A stretch of 64,000 nucleotides of DNA from Psococerastis gibbosa (GCA_963971405.1 OZ020489.1:45462510-45526509); one strand, 5' to 3'. Shown: positions 21,273 to 36,200, counted from the first letter of the stretch. Notes: generated by a model from the sequence alone, not told the origin. Numbers and translations are program-made.

Positions 21273-24200
21273 CTGTAATAACAAACATAAAATAATATTA
21301 AAACAATTAGGACGAAACTCTTACCACGGGTTTTTTGATAGCTGTAAAGGAAAGCGCAGGACTGAGAGAGCTGGAGGATGATAAACAGGGAGTTGCTGCC
21401 AACCAATCATTGAGATCAGAAGAAGACAGGAGCATACATACAGGCGAAAGATGCTACGTTGTACGAGAAAGTAAATAAGGTACCTAGATATTTGTTTACT
21501 ATTCTTTTAGGTTTACTATACCTGAAATTAGTGTAGTAGAGGGACATAAACATCTGTTGGACGCACCACAGCATCCCGGGAGGTGTTTGTGCCCAAATCA
21601 GTCGGAATAGGAACACGTATAGCCGGACTACGTAGCTACAACAAAAGAAAAAAAGGAATAAATTGATATACAGTGATTAACACGGCCAAACTCCAGTCAG
21701 ATGGGCATTATCATATTCTGTCGGAGGCACCGCAGCAAGCCGGATGGTGTTTGTGCCCAAATCCGTCGGAACAAATAGGGTATAATAAGGCATGAGGGGG
21801 CACTTCAACTTTATTTGTAATTGGATGAAAATGGTTTTAGGAAAAATACACGGTTATTTATTTATTTATTTATATCTGCGTGATGTATACTAGTGGGAAA
21901 AGTCGGGGGAAATAGTAATAGGCTACAAATAAAAAAGTAAGGAAACCGGTATACAAAAGGAAAGGTAAAATTTACAATTGCTCCTTTATTTCGATCTTTA
22001 TTTTCCGTAACTTTTCCTATTTTACCTCAAGTGAGTCAGGTTGCCCTCAGTAATGTATTGTATCTTGTAAACGGTAGCCTCTAACGTGAAGAGTCACAAG
22101 GAAGATGGGCCCCAGTCTCTGAAAAAACATCTATCATCCCACTGGTTCGATAAGGCAACGTGCAGGAATATGAAGATTTGTATAAAGATAAATGACAATT
22201 GACAAGGCAGCCATTAACAGAAATGGTTTTTTGAGTATTCCCGTAAAAGTTATAAAATGCGACAAGGCTTCGCTTGGGAAATCAAACACAGTGCGGTGTA
22301 GGTAATGGAAAAGAAGAAGATAAGTCTTTGATTCGTGATGACTGTTTGTATGTTTGAATCATTGCAGTTTTTTCAAGTACACAGAGTCAGTGTCAATATA
22401 CAATAGGTACTGCATATGGTACACACATTTTTCCATAGGAACCAGTTCCAATCCCACGCAGCAAAAAAATTCATTGGATCCTCATCATTTCCAATTTATA
22501 CGTAGTATAAGGACAGCTTTGTCAACGTCAACATTTTCGACTCCGAGATTTCAATGGATTTACACGTTTTGACTAAAAAAAATGGTTTTTACGAAATGTC
22601 TGTCGCTCTGTCTGTCTGTCTGTCTGTCCGTCTATTCATCGATCTAACTACTCGGTCGATTTTAGTGAAATTTGGCATATTAGTTCACAAAAATCATACC
22701 TCGCGACCATTATTTTTATTTTGGGGTAACTCAAGTTTGGGGGGTTTTATTCTCAAAAAACTCCAAAAAAACGTCTAAAAAAACTATTTCTCAAAAACGG
22801 CTCCAACTATTTCTTTTAAATTCACATATAGTATATTGTAGTCGTTATTAATGTTAATAAAATGCGGGGGTCGCTTGCTCCTTGATAGTTTGCTTCTGCG
22901 GGTAAAAATAAAATAAAAATAACTCAATTTTCGTGAAAAATTACTAAAAAATAATTTTTCTGCGAAACATTTCTATCGATGATTTCATTCTTCTGTTATC
23001 TTTTAGGTGTTCACTAGAGTAACAAAACCAAACAGGTTGCGCTCCCAAAAAAATATTTGATTTGGTGCAAAAAATTATTTTTTAAAGAAATTATGGAAAA
23101 TTCACGGTCCAATGCATTGCGTGCCCTGTCATTGTTACCTACTACTGTTACAATATATTGGTCTGTTCGCTCCATAATATGCAATTGAGTTTTAAGGGGT
23201 TTTTAATATATTAAGGGGGACCCCCCCCCCCTGAAATTTAACCATAGGGTCATTATTTACTATAAAATTATCTCTATCTACCAATTTATAAATTGGAAAG
23301 CATGTTCGAGTAAACTCGGACCGGTTCTTTGAATCAGTTACGATGACAATAGAAATTAACTATAGAATTTAATAATTTATTTTGTTGTTTAACTAATTAG
23401 GGCAACACCCACCAAGTGTCGAATTCCACGAAATACACGGTGGAATTGTGACCACAAATACCAAAAGGAAACCGCAATCATTTCCAATGGGCTGTCATAG
23501 CAATTGATTCCGGCAGATTTAGTTATTACAACTTTCCCCAAATTTAACCCTTATTTCACCCATGGAAAAGACGTCACATACAATATGTGAACAAAACTCC
23601 ACTTACACAGTATATATACTCAGCGTTGCCTAGCCTACTTGTTAGATAACCTTTTTATTTGCCTGTTAGCTCGAGTGGGTAATTTACTCGTGACGTGGTG
23701 GAGCCATTTTTTATTTTTTCTATGGCTGGGTTGGGCTAGGGTGTGAGGTAGCATACGGTGTCAACATTAGATAACAACCCCTCCCTCGAACTTACGAGGA
23801 GCTGGGCAGTTCCGGGTTGAGAACAAGCAGTGGCAGCAATTTTTCTATTTGCTCTATGGCTATATATAGTAGGGTGCTGTGAGGTACCCCCCCCCCCCCC
23901 ACAGCGTGGTAATGACGGAGTCATTGACATAACAACGCCAGACTTATACAATGTGTTCACCATGGCGACAAACTGCCCTCCTTATAGGCGGCCTCCCTTA
24001 CCTACTCACAACAATACAGTACATACGTAACGTTCATTGACTTGACCCGACTTCAGGAAATGCACCAGTTAGCCGTTGCGTGTACTACATTCGTAGCGGA
24101 ATTTTTTTAATAAGACATCAAGTATTGGCTTCAAAAGCAGAAGCTAGGGAAGCAGAAAGTGGTGCTCAATGCCCACATGTCTTTTTTTCCATTTTGTAAG

Positions 24201-27200
24201 GATGGACATTAATAATTCCCCGTTTAAGTTTTACTTCTTTTTTGGCAAATTAGCCGTTATTCTTCACTAATGCAAATAAAATTAAATGCCCAATTCAACA
24301 ACTCCGTAAACTGCCACCGTGCCCCATAACTCATTTCAAGGAAGTTCCGTGTTATATTGTTCATATAAAATATTGACGGCATTTTTATTATATTTTTCAC
24401 CAATTGGACTGAATTTCATGCTCAAAAGTCTCATTTCTATCATTTTCAACGATTTTAAATGACTTTAACTACTGCCATTGTATTTTTGTTTTAATTATAA
24501 ATTCAAGTTTTTCGCTTAAGGCCATAAATAAGTAGGGAAGGTGAAATGGCACAACCTAAATGTTAAAGAGTACTTTATTGACAAGAACAGTTTGCCGCGT
24601 AGAGATCAAAACCAATCAAAACATTAGGTTTTACCGTCAATTCCGTGTAGCCGCCATTTCTATACGAAAAAATCCATTCAAAATGAACTGTGATTGAAGG
24701 GATATTCACGGTATTTTCCCCATCACAGTCTGATGCAAATAGAAAAATATAATATATTACTGTACACAGAAAACCCTTTGTCCTGTGTCTTTTCGAAATA
24801 TACAAAATGTAGATTCAGCAAGCATATCAAACTGTTCTAGCCCTAGGTAAAACACAAGGTGTTACATAGGTACGGTTTGTACCTACTCAGCTTTGAAAGA
24901 GACTGAGACTTTCCCCTATTTGCTTTACATACAGTGCAACACGAACAACTTACTTTTTCAAATTTTTATTTTTTACCCATTTCGCTCGAGGATACGTCCA
25001 TGCGTGAATTTCTGGCAAATGCGATGAAATTTCAGTAAAGATCAAAGCGGTTCGCCTTCTTTGCTTGAGGGTTGCTTACTTTTTACGTTTTTGGACTGTG
25101 AGCGCCAACCTCTGGTGTTTTTCTCCTCTTATTTGATTTTAACGATATCTATAATTAAATTTTTGTGTGGAGCTCTTTTCGAAAGCATCTTGTAGGTGGC
25201 TAGTCCTTTCTAGTTCATTTAAACTATTCTACCGTGTGGATAATACAGTAAGTACCTTTATAGGAAAAATCTGTTTTATTTCGATATTTTCTCATAGTGA
25301 ACATGGCCGACTACTCTTCCTAATAGGCATACGAGTCGGTCAGCGTAACACCTGTGTTTGCACCATTCGTTTGCACTACGCATGCTCATGGACTCCAACC
25401 ACAGAACATCGTATATATATATATTAGGGCTGCCACATTCCGTGGTTTACCTCAGAATTCCGTGGGAAATAATTCTATTCCGGGATCAACAATTTTTGAG
25501 TACCTAAGAACAGTGGGTACTGTAGGTACGTAGGCTACAGTTCAATGTGAAGGGTTGTAATACTGTAATTTAGTTTTGGCCTACGGTACTGCATGCTATT
25601 TTGGTGTTCTGTGCTGCTGACTATTCTGTAAAGTGCAGTGAAGTTTTCAATTGCAAACACAATATAAGTCTAATTAATTTTTAATTGTGGAATTTTAATT
25701 TTTCCGTTAATTATTTAGTAATATCAAAACACAAGCTTCTTTAATCCTATTTACATAATTTGATATTTAGGTGTGTCACTGCTTCATCAATTAGCTTATT
25801 AGGTGCAGTAGTAGAAAAAAACTAAATGCACTAATACTAATGATGGTAGGCTGGGCTGGGCAGCCAAACGACTTCAGCCGTATTCCTAACAATTTTTAAA
25901 TAATTCACGGAATACTGAATACTCCGGAATTTTTAAAATGTTTGTCCCCTTTATTTGATATGATTTTTTTTAACTGTCATCTGTCCATGGCCCTGGTTCC
26001 TAACCTTATCTGGGGCACAATAGGCCCAATAGGCTTTTAATATTTTTTAATAAAATAACCTTATCTGGTTATTTTAAATTTTAATTGTAACTTTAAATTG
26101 TAGCCGATAAAAAATACCCATCAGCTCCAGATTCAACGATCACAAATTGACATGATTCCATAAATGGCATACAAATATTGGTATGCATGGGGATTTCCCC
26201 AAAAATCCACAGAAAAACCTCAAAAATTGTTGATCCCGGAAATTTCTCGGAATAGAATTATTTCCCACGGAATTCTGAGTTAAACCACGGAATGTGGCAG
26301 CCCTAATATATAATTATACGATGTTCTGTGGTTAGAGTCCATGAGCATGCGCAGTGCAAGCGAATGGTGCAAACACGGGTGTTACGCTGACCGACTCGTA
26401 TAGCCTACGCACTTGTGGTAGACTGGTAGAAGACTACGTTGACTACCTATCAAACATTTCATACGCCACCTAGCAACAAGCATGTCCACCATACTTATTA
26501 TTTGCTAAAATACCAAAATATATTCAATTAAAATCGCCAAAAATCTCAAGAAAATTTCTTTAGAGATTAATCGCATACCCATACCAACAATTCAATGAAT
26601 GTACAATTTATCAGAACAAGGCCGTAGCGTAGGGTCAGCGGGTTATCACCCCCCCCCCCCTCTCCTCCGATAATTATTTTATTCTCAAGGCGTAAAAAAA
26701 TGAATTATGCATGAAGGTGTCAAGTGAACAAGTCTCAAAAATGGGCGAGATCTATTCAACAACAACAATAGATCCAGAATTTATGTTTCGCTTATGTCTG
26801 TGGCATTCTTTCAATGGATCCCCAATCTCTGAGCAAGACAAATTTGTTTATAAGAGAAATAAGAGTCCGGTCTTAGTATGTGAAGACGTCAGGGGAAAAA
26901 CAAGAAAGGTGCACTTTTGGTCGAAATTGAGATACTGGTGGCATTCTATTCAGTTTTTAATGTAGTTTTAGATGACCTAACAAAACCGAAGAAAACCAAG
27001 TAAGTTTTTGCACAAATGGCGTGGAGAAAAAACAGAATACGTGGGAAGAAACGGCTACTTTCAACTTTAAATTCGATTTCTGAAAAATCAACTTTTGATC
27101 ACCTTACCGGTTTTTCCCCTGTCGTCTTCATGTAGCAGGGCCGTAGCCTGGGGGGGGGGCGGGGGCTCAGCCCCCCTAATATTCGGTTGCCCCCCACCCC

Positions 27201-30200
27201 CAAGAAGGATTAAATTAAAGTCCCGAACGGCATAACTATTCTTTCAGTTAGTAACTATACCTAATATAAATTCAAAAAAATAGCCATAATTATTTACCTA
27301 GCCCATTGTCAATTTGTTTTTGAAGAAATGAAGTGACAATTTTTGTTTAATTACAAATAAAACTTGTATTTATTAATTTTGTTGCTTTGAAATATGAATA
27401 TTTGTGTTGAAACTCAAAACCATGCATTGGTGCATAGTTAGATATTAATGGTGAGGCCTATCTCAGGTTTACCATGACATTAATGGCTTGGATTCACGGA
27501 GAATAGCTTAGATCTGATTATGACAATCCAAAAAACCTAGCCCCCCCCCCCAAAAGGTTACCCAGCCCCCCAAATGCTTTTCTCAGCGCTACGGCCCTGT
27601 CATGTAGTATGCGAATGGCAGGAGCGCGTCGTCACTGGCGAATCAGACGAATGTTTCCGGCCTCGCCCTGCCAGATGCGGCCTTAGCCATTGCGAGGCTC
27701 CGGGCGGCAGGTCGTTGCAAGGCCCTTTGTCAAGACTTGACGATCGAAATGAAACACGAGGATTCCCCAAACGATAGGGGAACAGACGACTCCCGAGGTC
27801 CCGAGCAGTGGCTTAACGATAGGTTTTCGAATAAATACAAAAATCTATATATTTTTTAAATTTGGTTGGGTTGCGCGAGGCCCCGGGCGAATGCCCCGTT
27901 TGCCACCCCCTAAGGCCGCCTCTGCGCCCTGCCCCACGTTGTGTGTCAAGGATTTAAAAAAAAAACAAAAAAAAAACGGGGTGACCCCCAAGGCAGTAAT
28001 ATCAATAAATCTTCGTCTGTAAAATACGTGAACATCCACCCATGTGGGGGTCTATACTGTGTCAAACCGTTTCCACTGAGGTCTGAGGGAGTACTATGGA
28101 ACTTCATGTGGAAAATCTATACTTTTCTTTTTGCTCCAAGGCCTCGCAAGCCCTTGGTGAGGTCCTGTTTTGGTTTTGTATAAATAAAATAATAATAATA
28201 TTTACTGCATAATGTGTAATCTTGAAGATCATTGTTCATTACCCCTCCCCCCTTCGAAAATTCCTGACTACGACCTTGTATTCGAATGAAAAATCTCTTC
28301 CGTAGCCTCAGTTTAAGACCGGTCTCCGATCACATGGCGTACGGAGACTCGCACAAGTATGACTACGCTAACAACTACGCCACCTGCATTGTATTGTATA
28401 TGAGTGCGCGGTTACGAACACGACAAAAAAAGTAATAAATATATATATATATATATATTTCTGTTACATTATACAATACAAGTAATCAACAAGAGGGTAA
28501 TTGACAAGAAAGTTTAAAGTAAAATCGTCAAAATATCGGCAAAATCAGGTAGTTCTGCCATTGTCATTGTGCTAGTGCCTCAGTGACAGTGTAGAAAGCT
28601 TTCTCTAATGAGATGGTCTCTAAGCAATTTAGGGAAGTTAGTAGCATTTCTCGCCGCTCTCAGTTCAATCGCGAGTTTTCTAAATAAGTAAATAAGGCTA
28701 GTGAAATCACAAAGGGAATATTACAAAACAACAACCATGCTAAACCATATCAATTGTTATTCCGTATTTCTATATGACAGACGACGGCTCCACACGGCCC
28801 CACGGGAAGAAAGCAATTCCATTTCAATATCTGTTGAGTTATCTACAGCATACTTGGATTCAATTTTACATTATCGTTGAATGGTTTGATCATTCATTGT
28901 TCGATTCCATCTGTTTCCCAAAAGATGAATGTTTTCTCCTTCTAGATCACACCCAAATGTGTCGCGAAAAATTGATACCCTTCATTTATATTTCATTCCA
29001 TTTTCAATTCATTTTACGAACTGATATAGAACCTTAAATTACACTCATATCCACCTACCCTGCTGGGGTTTCCATAGTTTCAGCCTTGGTTATGGGGACT
29101 AATATACAGTACGTATTTCCCTGTTTGAGCTTCACTGTAGAAAATTTCGGATGCTCCCCAGATTAGCACATGTCCAGCATGATATAACATGGTTAGCGGT
29201 ATATTGTTGTTGTTTCCAACGCCTGCTTTCAGCATTACTGCTTTAAGCAACCCTGTCAGCCTGGCGGGGGAGTCAGAGTGAGTCTATTTTTTTACTTGAG
29301 GCACCCTAGGGGCAGACTCCTTCACCTCCGGGGGGAAAGGGAAAACGGCTGTCAGGGAGGACCTCCTGATTATAGTGGATTCCGAGCCACTTGGGGAACA
29401 TGGTAAAGTCACACGATTAAATCGGAGGTGACCAGGACTCGACACGCTCGTAGACTGACTGGTATAGTCTCAGCGCGTTATCATATTCCCCTGCCAACGC
29501 AACGCTGCGCACACTACCAAATTTGCCGCAGTTTGAAACATGCTTAGGATACAACTTGGTAATGCCGTTGGTGGGTACAGTGGAACAGTGCCTATAGGCC
29601 TGCATCCTGGATATGCCTACAACACCCAATAGATACTGTACTGAATTATCTCCAAAGTAGCTTAGCTTCTGAGTAATACTCAGAGGCGAACACGCGAAAA
29701 CCTCTAATCTGTACTTTGTCGAGGTCAAGATGGAACCACGTAATGGCGAATAAAAAGATAGGGGACCGAGTTTGCCCCGGGGTAAGCGAAAACACAGTCT
29801 TTTCTATGAAGGACATGGGCTTAGGAAACTGGCCTCGAAGGCGGAGGAACTCAATGGAGAGTCAAAGGCAATGGCAATCCACTGCATTACAATCAAGACT
29901 AAAATTGCCTCGATGATCGCCAATCTTCGACAGCAGAGACATTAGAAGAACAAGAATATATACTGTACGAGTAACTCTTGTACATACAATAGAATAAATA
30001 TTCATCAGTGACATTAAAACTTTACGTTCAAAGATGGCATTCAAACCGTATACTCGAATCAAATCAATACTTTGTAAAACGTGTGACCGAAGACCGCACA
30101 GAATGAGCCTAACTTTACCCTCATTGATGACCGCAACCATTAAGAAAATCAAAAAGTGAAACTGACCTTGGCAGATTTAATAGAAGAAATACTGAAGATA

Positions 30201-33200
30201 TGAGGAGCAGCATTTTGGTGATGCTGTGCTGCGTCTTTGTAGATATCAGCCCCTTCCCCAGCCCGCTGATATCTGTAACAAATTACAAATCCATTAATAT
30301 TTCATATCGTATCAGCATCAGTCAGCATTTTTGAAATTAAAGCATTCCACCCCATACATTTCTGCACGAAAGGAAAAACAGCGCTCATATTATTAATTGT
30401 TGCAAGAAGTAATTGATATAAAACTGTGAATTATGGGCCATAAATTCGTCTATTAATGCATAGAGGATGTTTATTTACAGCATGTATGCATGGTACTTAC
30501 TGCATGTGTCGATTTTTTCTTCTGTTATCATTATATGTTGCTCTGTCTTGGCAATGTGTTCGAAGTTGAAAAGTTGTATATACGGCCATTATTAAATAAT
30601 TTTGTCATCTTATCGTTTTTTCAAATATATTCTCTTAGTGGAGTGCAATTAGACAAAAACCTCGGCATCCAGAGACAGTCCATTAATATTTTAAAAAATT
30701 TTGAAAATGTGTTGTTAGTGGTATATAGAAAAATGTTAAAAACTTTTTTTTTGCCCGCTCTCAATGTTCAACTACAGGGTGTGCCAGCATAACTTCCTCT
30801 TTTTGTAATGCACGCCATTTGATCGGTGGATGTCATAGCGAAGTGTTTATGGTCTCGTTCGAGAGGTGGGACTATACACTTTTGTCTAAGGCGTACATAG
30901 TTCCGAAGATCAAAACATTTAGATCACGTCCCCCATTCTCCATACAGTCAGTATTAGTGGAGCGCCGTAAGTCAAAAAAATGGAAAAGCCTCGGACTCCA
31001 GAGACAGTCCATGAATATTTATAAAAATTTTGAAAAAGAGTTGTATATAGAAAAATGTTAAAGAACATTTTTGCCTGCCCTCAATTTTTACCTACAGGGT
31101 GTGGCAGCATAACTTCCTGTTTTGTAATGGGCGCCATTTGGTCGGTTTATGTCGTAACAGAGTGTTAGTGGTCTCGTTCGAGAGGCGGGACTATAAAGTT
31201 CTGTCCTACATAGTTTTGAAGATCAAAATATTAAGATCACGTCTTCCAACCTTGATACAATGAGTGTTAGTTGAGCGCCGTTAGTAACAAAAAAATGGCA
31301 ACCCTGTAGTTTAAAATTGAGAGGGGGCAAAATATTTTTTTAAACATTTTTCTATATACTATAAAAAATACATTTTCAAAGTTTTTATAAATATATACTG
31401 ACTGAATTCCGAGGCATTACCATTTTTGTTTTACTCACGGCGCTCCACTAATAATCATTGTATAGAGATTGGAAGAGGTGATCTAAATGTTTTGATGTTC
31501 AAAATTATGTAAGACAGAACTTTTTAGTCCCGCCTCTTGAACGAGACCACAAACACTCCGTTACGACATAATCCGCCCGAATGGCGCGCATTACAAAGCA
31601 AAAAGTTATGGTGCCACACCCTGTAGTTAAAAAATGAGAGCGGGCAAAAATGTTTTTTTAACATTTTTCTATATACCACTAACAACTCATTTTCAAAAAT
31701 TTTATAAATATTCATGGACTGTCTCTGGATTCCGAGGCTTTTCCATTTTTTTGACTAACGGCGCTCCACTAATACTCACTGTAACGAGAATGGGAAACGT
31801 GATCTAAATGTTTTGATCTTCGGAACTATGTACGCCTAAGACAAAAGTGTATAGTCCCACCTCTCGAACGAGACCATAAACACTTCGCTACGACATCCAC
31901 CGACCGAATGGCGTGCATTACAAAAAGAGGAAGTTATGCTGGCACACCCTGTAGTTAAACATTGAGAGCGGGCAAAAAAAAATTTAACATTTTTCTATAT
32001 ACCACTAACAACACATTTTCAAAATTTTTATAAATATTCATGGACTGTCCCTGGATTCCGAGGTTTAACCATTTTTTTGTCTAATTGCACTCCACTATCT
32101 TACAATTTTATGAAAATAGCCTATTATCAATTCATGAGAGAGTTTCTTCAGTGACTTCGTGGAAGTGAAACATGATTAATAACTTTATATGTAAAAAATT
32201 GCACTTAATTCCACAACATAAATTTTTAATAGTAATAGCTGTTTCGGCTTAACACCATCTTCAGACTGTTTATTTTTATTTTTTTATGTTATATATATAT
32301 AAAGTATATATAAAGTTATTAAATATTATCAAACTCATTTTTGTTCATACTAGTACTTGTATGCATGGCTTAAAGTCAAGTTACCCTTTGCACTTGAAGG
32401 TTAGTATGCATACAGTTTAATTGTCACTAAGGTATATAGATATCAAAATATTTTGTAAGCAAATGTTATGGAATAAATAAATAAATTATTCATTTCACAG
32501 CCGCAATTAAAGATATGAAATTTGTCAAATCAATATTTAAAAGCTTTAAAAAAATACAATATAACTATTTATAGCCTACCCGTCTAATAAAATATAATTA
32601 GTTTAATGGACTTTATCTTGTTTTTCTTGAACAATAATAATAATTCTGATGTAAAAATGCAAATTTATTGCGAACAGTCATATAACGCCATTTTCATGAG
32701 TTTGCGGCTGTGAAACGAGGAATTAATTAATTTGGTAAAAGCTGCGCAGACCTGTTTAGTTTAAAAATATTTGTAAATCTTCACCTTAAGTGAAAAGCAC
32801 AGTACGTATCCCATGTGTTTGATGTTCTGGCTGGCATTAGTGACCTGCATACGATAGAATACAGTATATACTCACGCATAGGTCTGGCAGAGGAAGACTC
32901 ATGGTGTCTGGGCTGCTGCAGGCTGAAGGAATTGGAGGAATGGAATGAGTGCTGCGGGGCCAGACTTCTTCTCTGGTTACTATGGTTACTGTTGTTGTTG
33001 TTATGGGAACTGCTTCTACTTGCCTGAAAAATTAATAAACAATTAATTGGGACAATAATGTTACTCCAATACAGCAGAGGGGGGGGGGGGGAATTCGAAA
33101 AAGGCGGCAAAATGACAACTTATTTACGATATTTATTTTTTAACATGAAACATGAAAAGTGTTATTGTAATACATCTTAGATGGTTTTGTATGTACGTAT

Positions 33201-36200
33201 TGTACCAACCAGTATTGTCCTGAAAAATTAAATCAACTTAAATCAAATGCAGTGTTGTTTTTATTCTCAGTTTATACCTGAGGCGGCATTTTGAGGGATG
33301 ACTCTCTCCAAAACAAAAAGCTGTGTCCACCACTGCTGCAATATCTGTACGATAAAGTGCACCGTGGCTTAACTGCCGAATACCTACTCGTGGTCATCAG
33401 TGGGCACGGAATCGATGCTATCATCTTTTGATGATGTCACACTCGGTATTGGCGGGTTTACTTACTGTACGTACGCACGGTTGAACGGTTCGGAGTGGAC
33501 TGTATATTTTTAATTAGCGGTGCGGTAGGGTGGGTGTGGGAAGGAATGGGGAGGGATGTAGCGACCACACAACTAAAATTATTAAAACTTTGCGTGAAAA
33601 AGAATCTGAATGCCGACTTCTTCTTTCAGCCATTACGGGCGCAAGACCCAACAGGTCGACGTACCAACACAGACCAAATAATATAATTTTTCCCGCGTTA
33701 ATAAAGTACTTACAAATAAATATCCTTTTCTCAGAAACACTCGGATATTCCTTGTTTGGGACTTATAGGACCAGGACTTTTTAGGGGAGGGAAAAATGAG
33801 GGTTTTATATTATCTTATTATATAAGAAGGCAAATATTTTAAATTTTCTTATCCTAGTAAATATCGCAAATGGCAAACGATACTTACAGTACATACAGTA
33901 GTTAGGGCTTAACGGATGATACCATTACTTTTACGATATACCTACTCAGTTCACAAGACAAAGGTTTGCTGTCTGTCCTTAGCCGTGAGCCTATAGGCCA
34001 AGAGGAGCAAATGTCCCTGTGTTAGGTAGAGGGACAGAGGATTTGTTTTGTGCACAATGATTACTGCCAAAGATATGCATCAAAATTGTATCTAGTATTG
34101 TATATTTTAACTATACGATACATAGAGCACCCTGGCCGGTAGGACGTGGGAGAAGCAAAGCAGAAGAAAAGTCTAAACTCAAAAAATCTAAAAATCAAGC
34201 CAGATTGACAGACAGAAAATGTATGGGGTGAAACGCTTTTAAAACGAATTTAAATGAACCAACAAAACGTACAAACATGTCAACAATTAATCAGTCTGTC
34301 TGGGATAAATTATTTCTGCTCAATTTACATAACTCAATATTACCCTAGTCAATAATGGAACAATTTCCAAATACTGCATTCATTTCTTTCTTCCGATTCG
34401 AATAATTTAGATGAAAATTGATAACTTGCTGCCAGGGTAAATACTCGGTGCTGTCGTTGACCTGTTGAGCACCTCGACAATATTAAATCTGTGAAGACGT
34501 CACAAGCAAATTGTCAACGAAAATGGCTAACTAAATACAATTTTCGCTTTACCTACTGCAAATTCTCATAATAGGCTATAAAAAGACAGTCACGTTTAAA
34601 TATCAAGGAGAAAAATGCTTAATAATTCACGTTGAAAGTCTTGACATAAAATGATCATATATCAAGTGATCAAAATGAACCATTTTTGTTATGATGAGCG
34701 GCCTCGTCCATTATCGAGTGCCTACATCCGAGCTGGGATAAACTTGCCAACACTTACTCGTACATCGGATCTGATGGGCCAATCACTTGACGAAGCTATT
34801 CGGCGTACAAGACACACTAAGTTTCAAAACATCAGCACAATATATAGTATATAAAAATAAAGTACCTACGCTAAAATGTATCTAGTTAGATTGGGAGAAA
34901 ATGGAACACCCGATTATCTGTTGTTTGAACAAAGATCTTATGAAATGCTGATCGTAAAGCCACGAAATATTCCTCTACACTTTGATGTTGAGTCAGTCAG
35001 GCCAGTATTTGAACTTGATTTGTAAAACATTACGGACATTGAGGATGTCAGGTCGAGGGTGGTCCTTTGTGTATAGTGACGGCCAGGTATAACTTACTTT
35101 TTCCGTGCCTTGGGGCATCTAATCTTTAATAATTAGTGTGAGAGTATGAGTTGATTCATATCTGCCTGGAACTTTCTCGAAAGCGTCATTTTCGCTCTAC
35201 CCCTTCTCCGGCAATCCGGGTTGAGTTTCGCTTCGCCTCAAGACACATTCATGTGTGACTGCCACTTAATGTAGCAAAATGTAGAAAAAAAATTCCCCCA
35301 CCTTATGCCATCTCATTTCTAACTATACAACAAGCTGTAGCTAGTGCTGTATAGTAGGCCATCATCATTGTTAGCCAAATTGAGCGCGGTGCGGCTGAAC
35401 TTTGCCCCCTCATTCATGTCATAAATCAAAATCACCGAAGTTTCCCTTTTGAGTTTCCCTCAATTTTTCAATCTTTTAGAAATATTTCCTATTCTCGTTT
35501 GACATCTGGGCCTAATGAGTGTCTTGAACCTCAAAAGCATTTGCAGTATTATAGAATTGTTTGTCAGAACAAAGCTTTTGGTGTAAATTGTTAATGCTAC
35601 AGTCGGTCGTCCATTGCCAAAACATTTTATAGCCTACGTTAAGACTGTCGGAAATCAAAACCCCTTCACTGTTAACCTACCGTCCAGTTAGTTGGAGAAT
35701 TAAAATTATGTCTTCTTAATGCAATTCAGCTCTCATTAGAAGACCTAATAAATTGTCAAACTCAAAATTTTGAGTTTTCTCAGACACACTGTCTTTGCAG
35801 TATTATACAATTGAGGAAAGTGTAAAGAAAATAGTTTGAACCATTTTGGAGAAAAGAATTTCAAATGACTCTTTTCCATTAAAAATTCCTGGCTCCACCC
35901 CTGAGTAAGCGAAGCCCTTTGTTACATTGTCGGAGGAGTTTTCTTATTATCGTATGTCAAATCCTGAGTTTCGAATTTCTCAAGTTCTCTAACAAATAGA
36001 CGGGTAGCATGCAGTCCTATCTAAAATTTCCAATAAATTTATTTTTAGTCGTATTGTTCGCCTTTTGTTTTTGTTTTTTCAATAAAGTCGTTTTCAATTC
36101 AATTCAATTCATAGATTCAGTAATACGCAATAAAGTGCAAACATCTGCCTATTCAGCTCAATACATGCAGGCTTTAGGCTAAACGAGACCTCCCCATTTC

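Noticed and set aside
26711-26965. Plus-strand 84-codon frame near hAT ends
   Set aside because: Possible remnant of a repeat protein, but nothing recognisable and no splice context.
29417-29728. Minus-strand 103-codon frame
   Set aside because: Most of it lies in dispersed repeat family C; the other copy of the repeat does not keep the frame.
32130-32290. Phrase 'gtttcggcttaacaccatc' followed by 'ttcagactg'
   Set aside because: It recalls 3' regions of Penelope-like and other retroelements, but no coding part or end structure is present, so no element is called.
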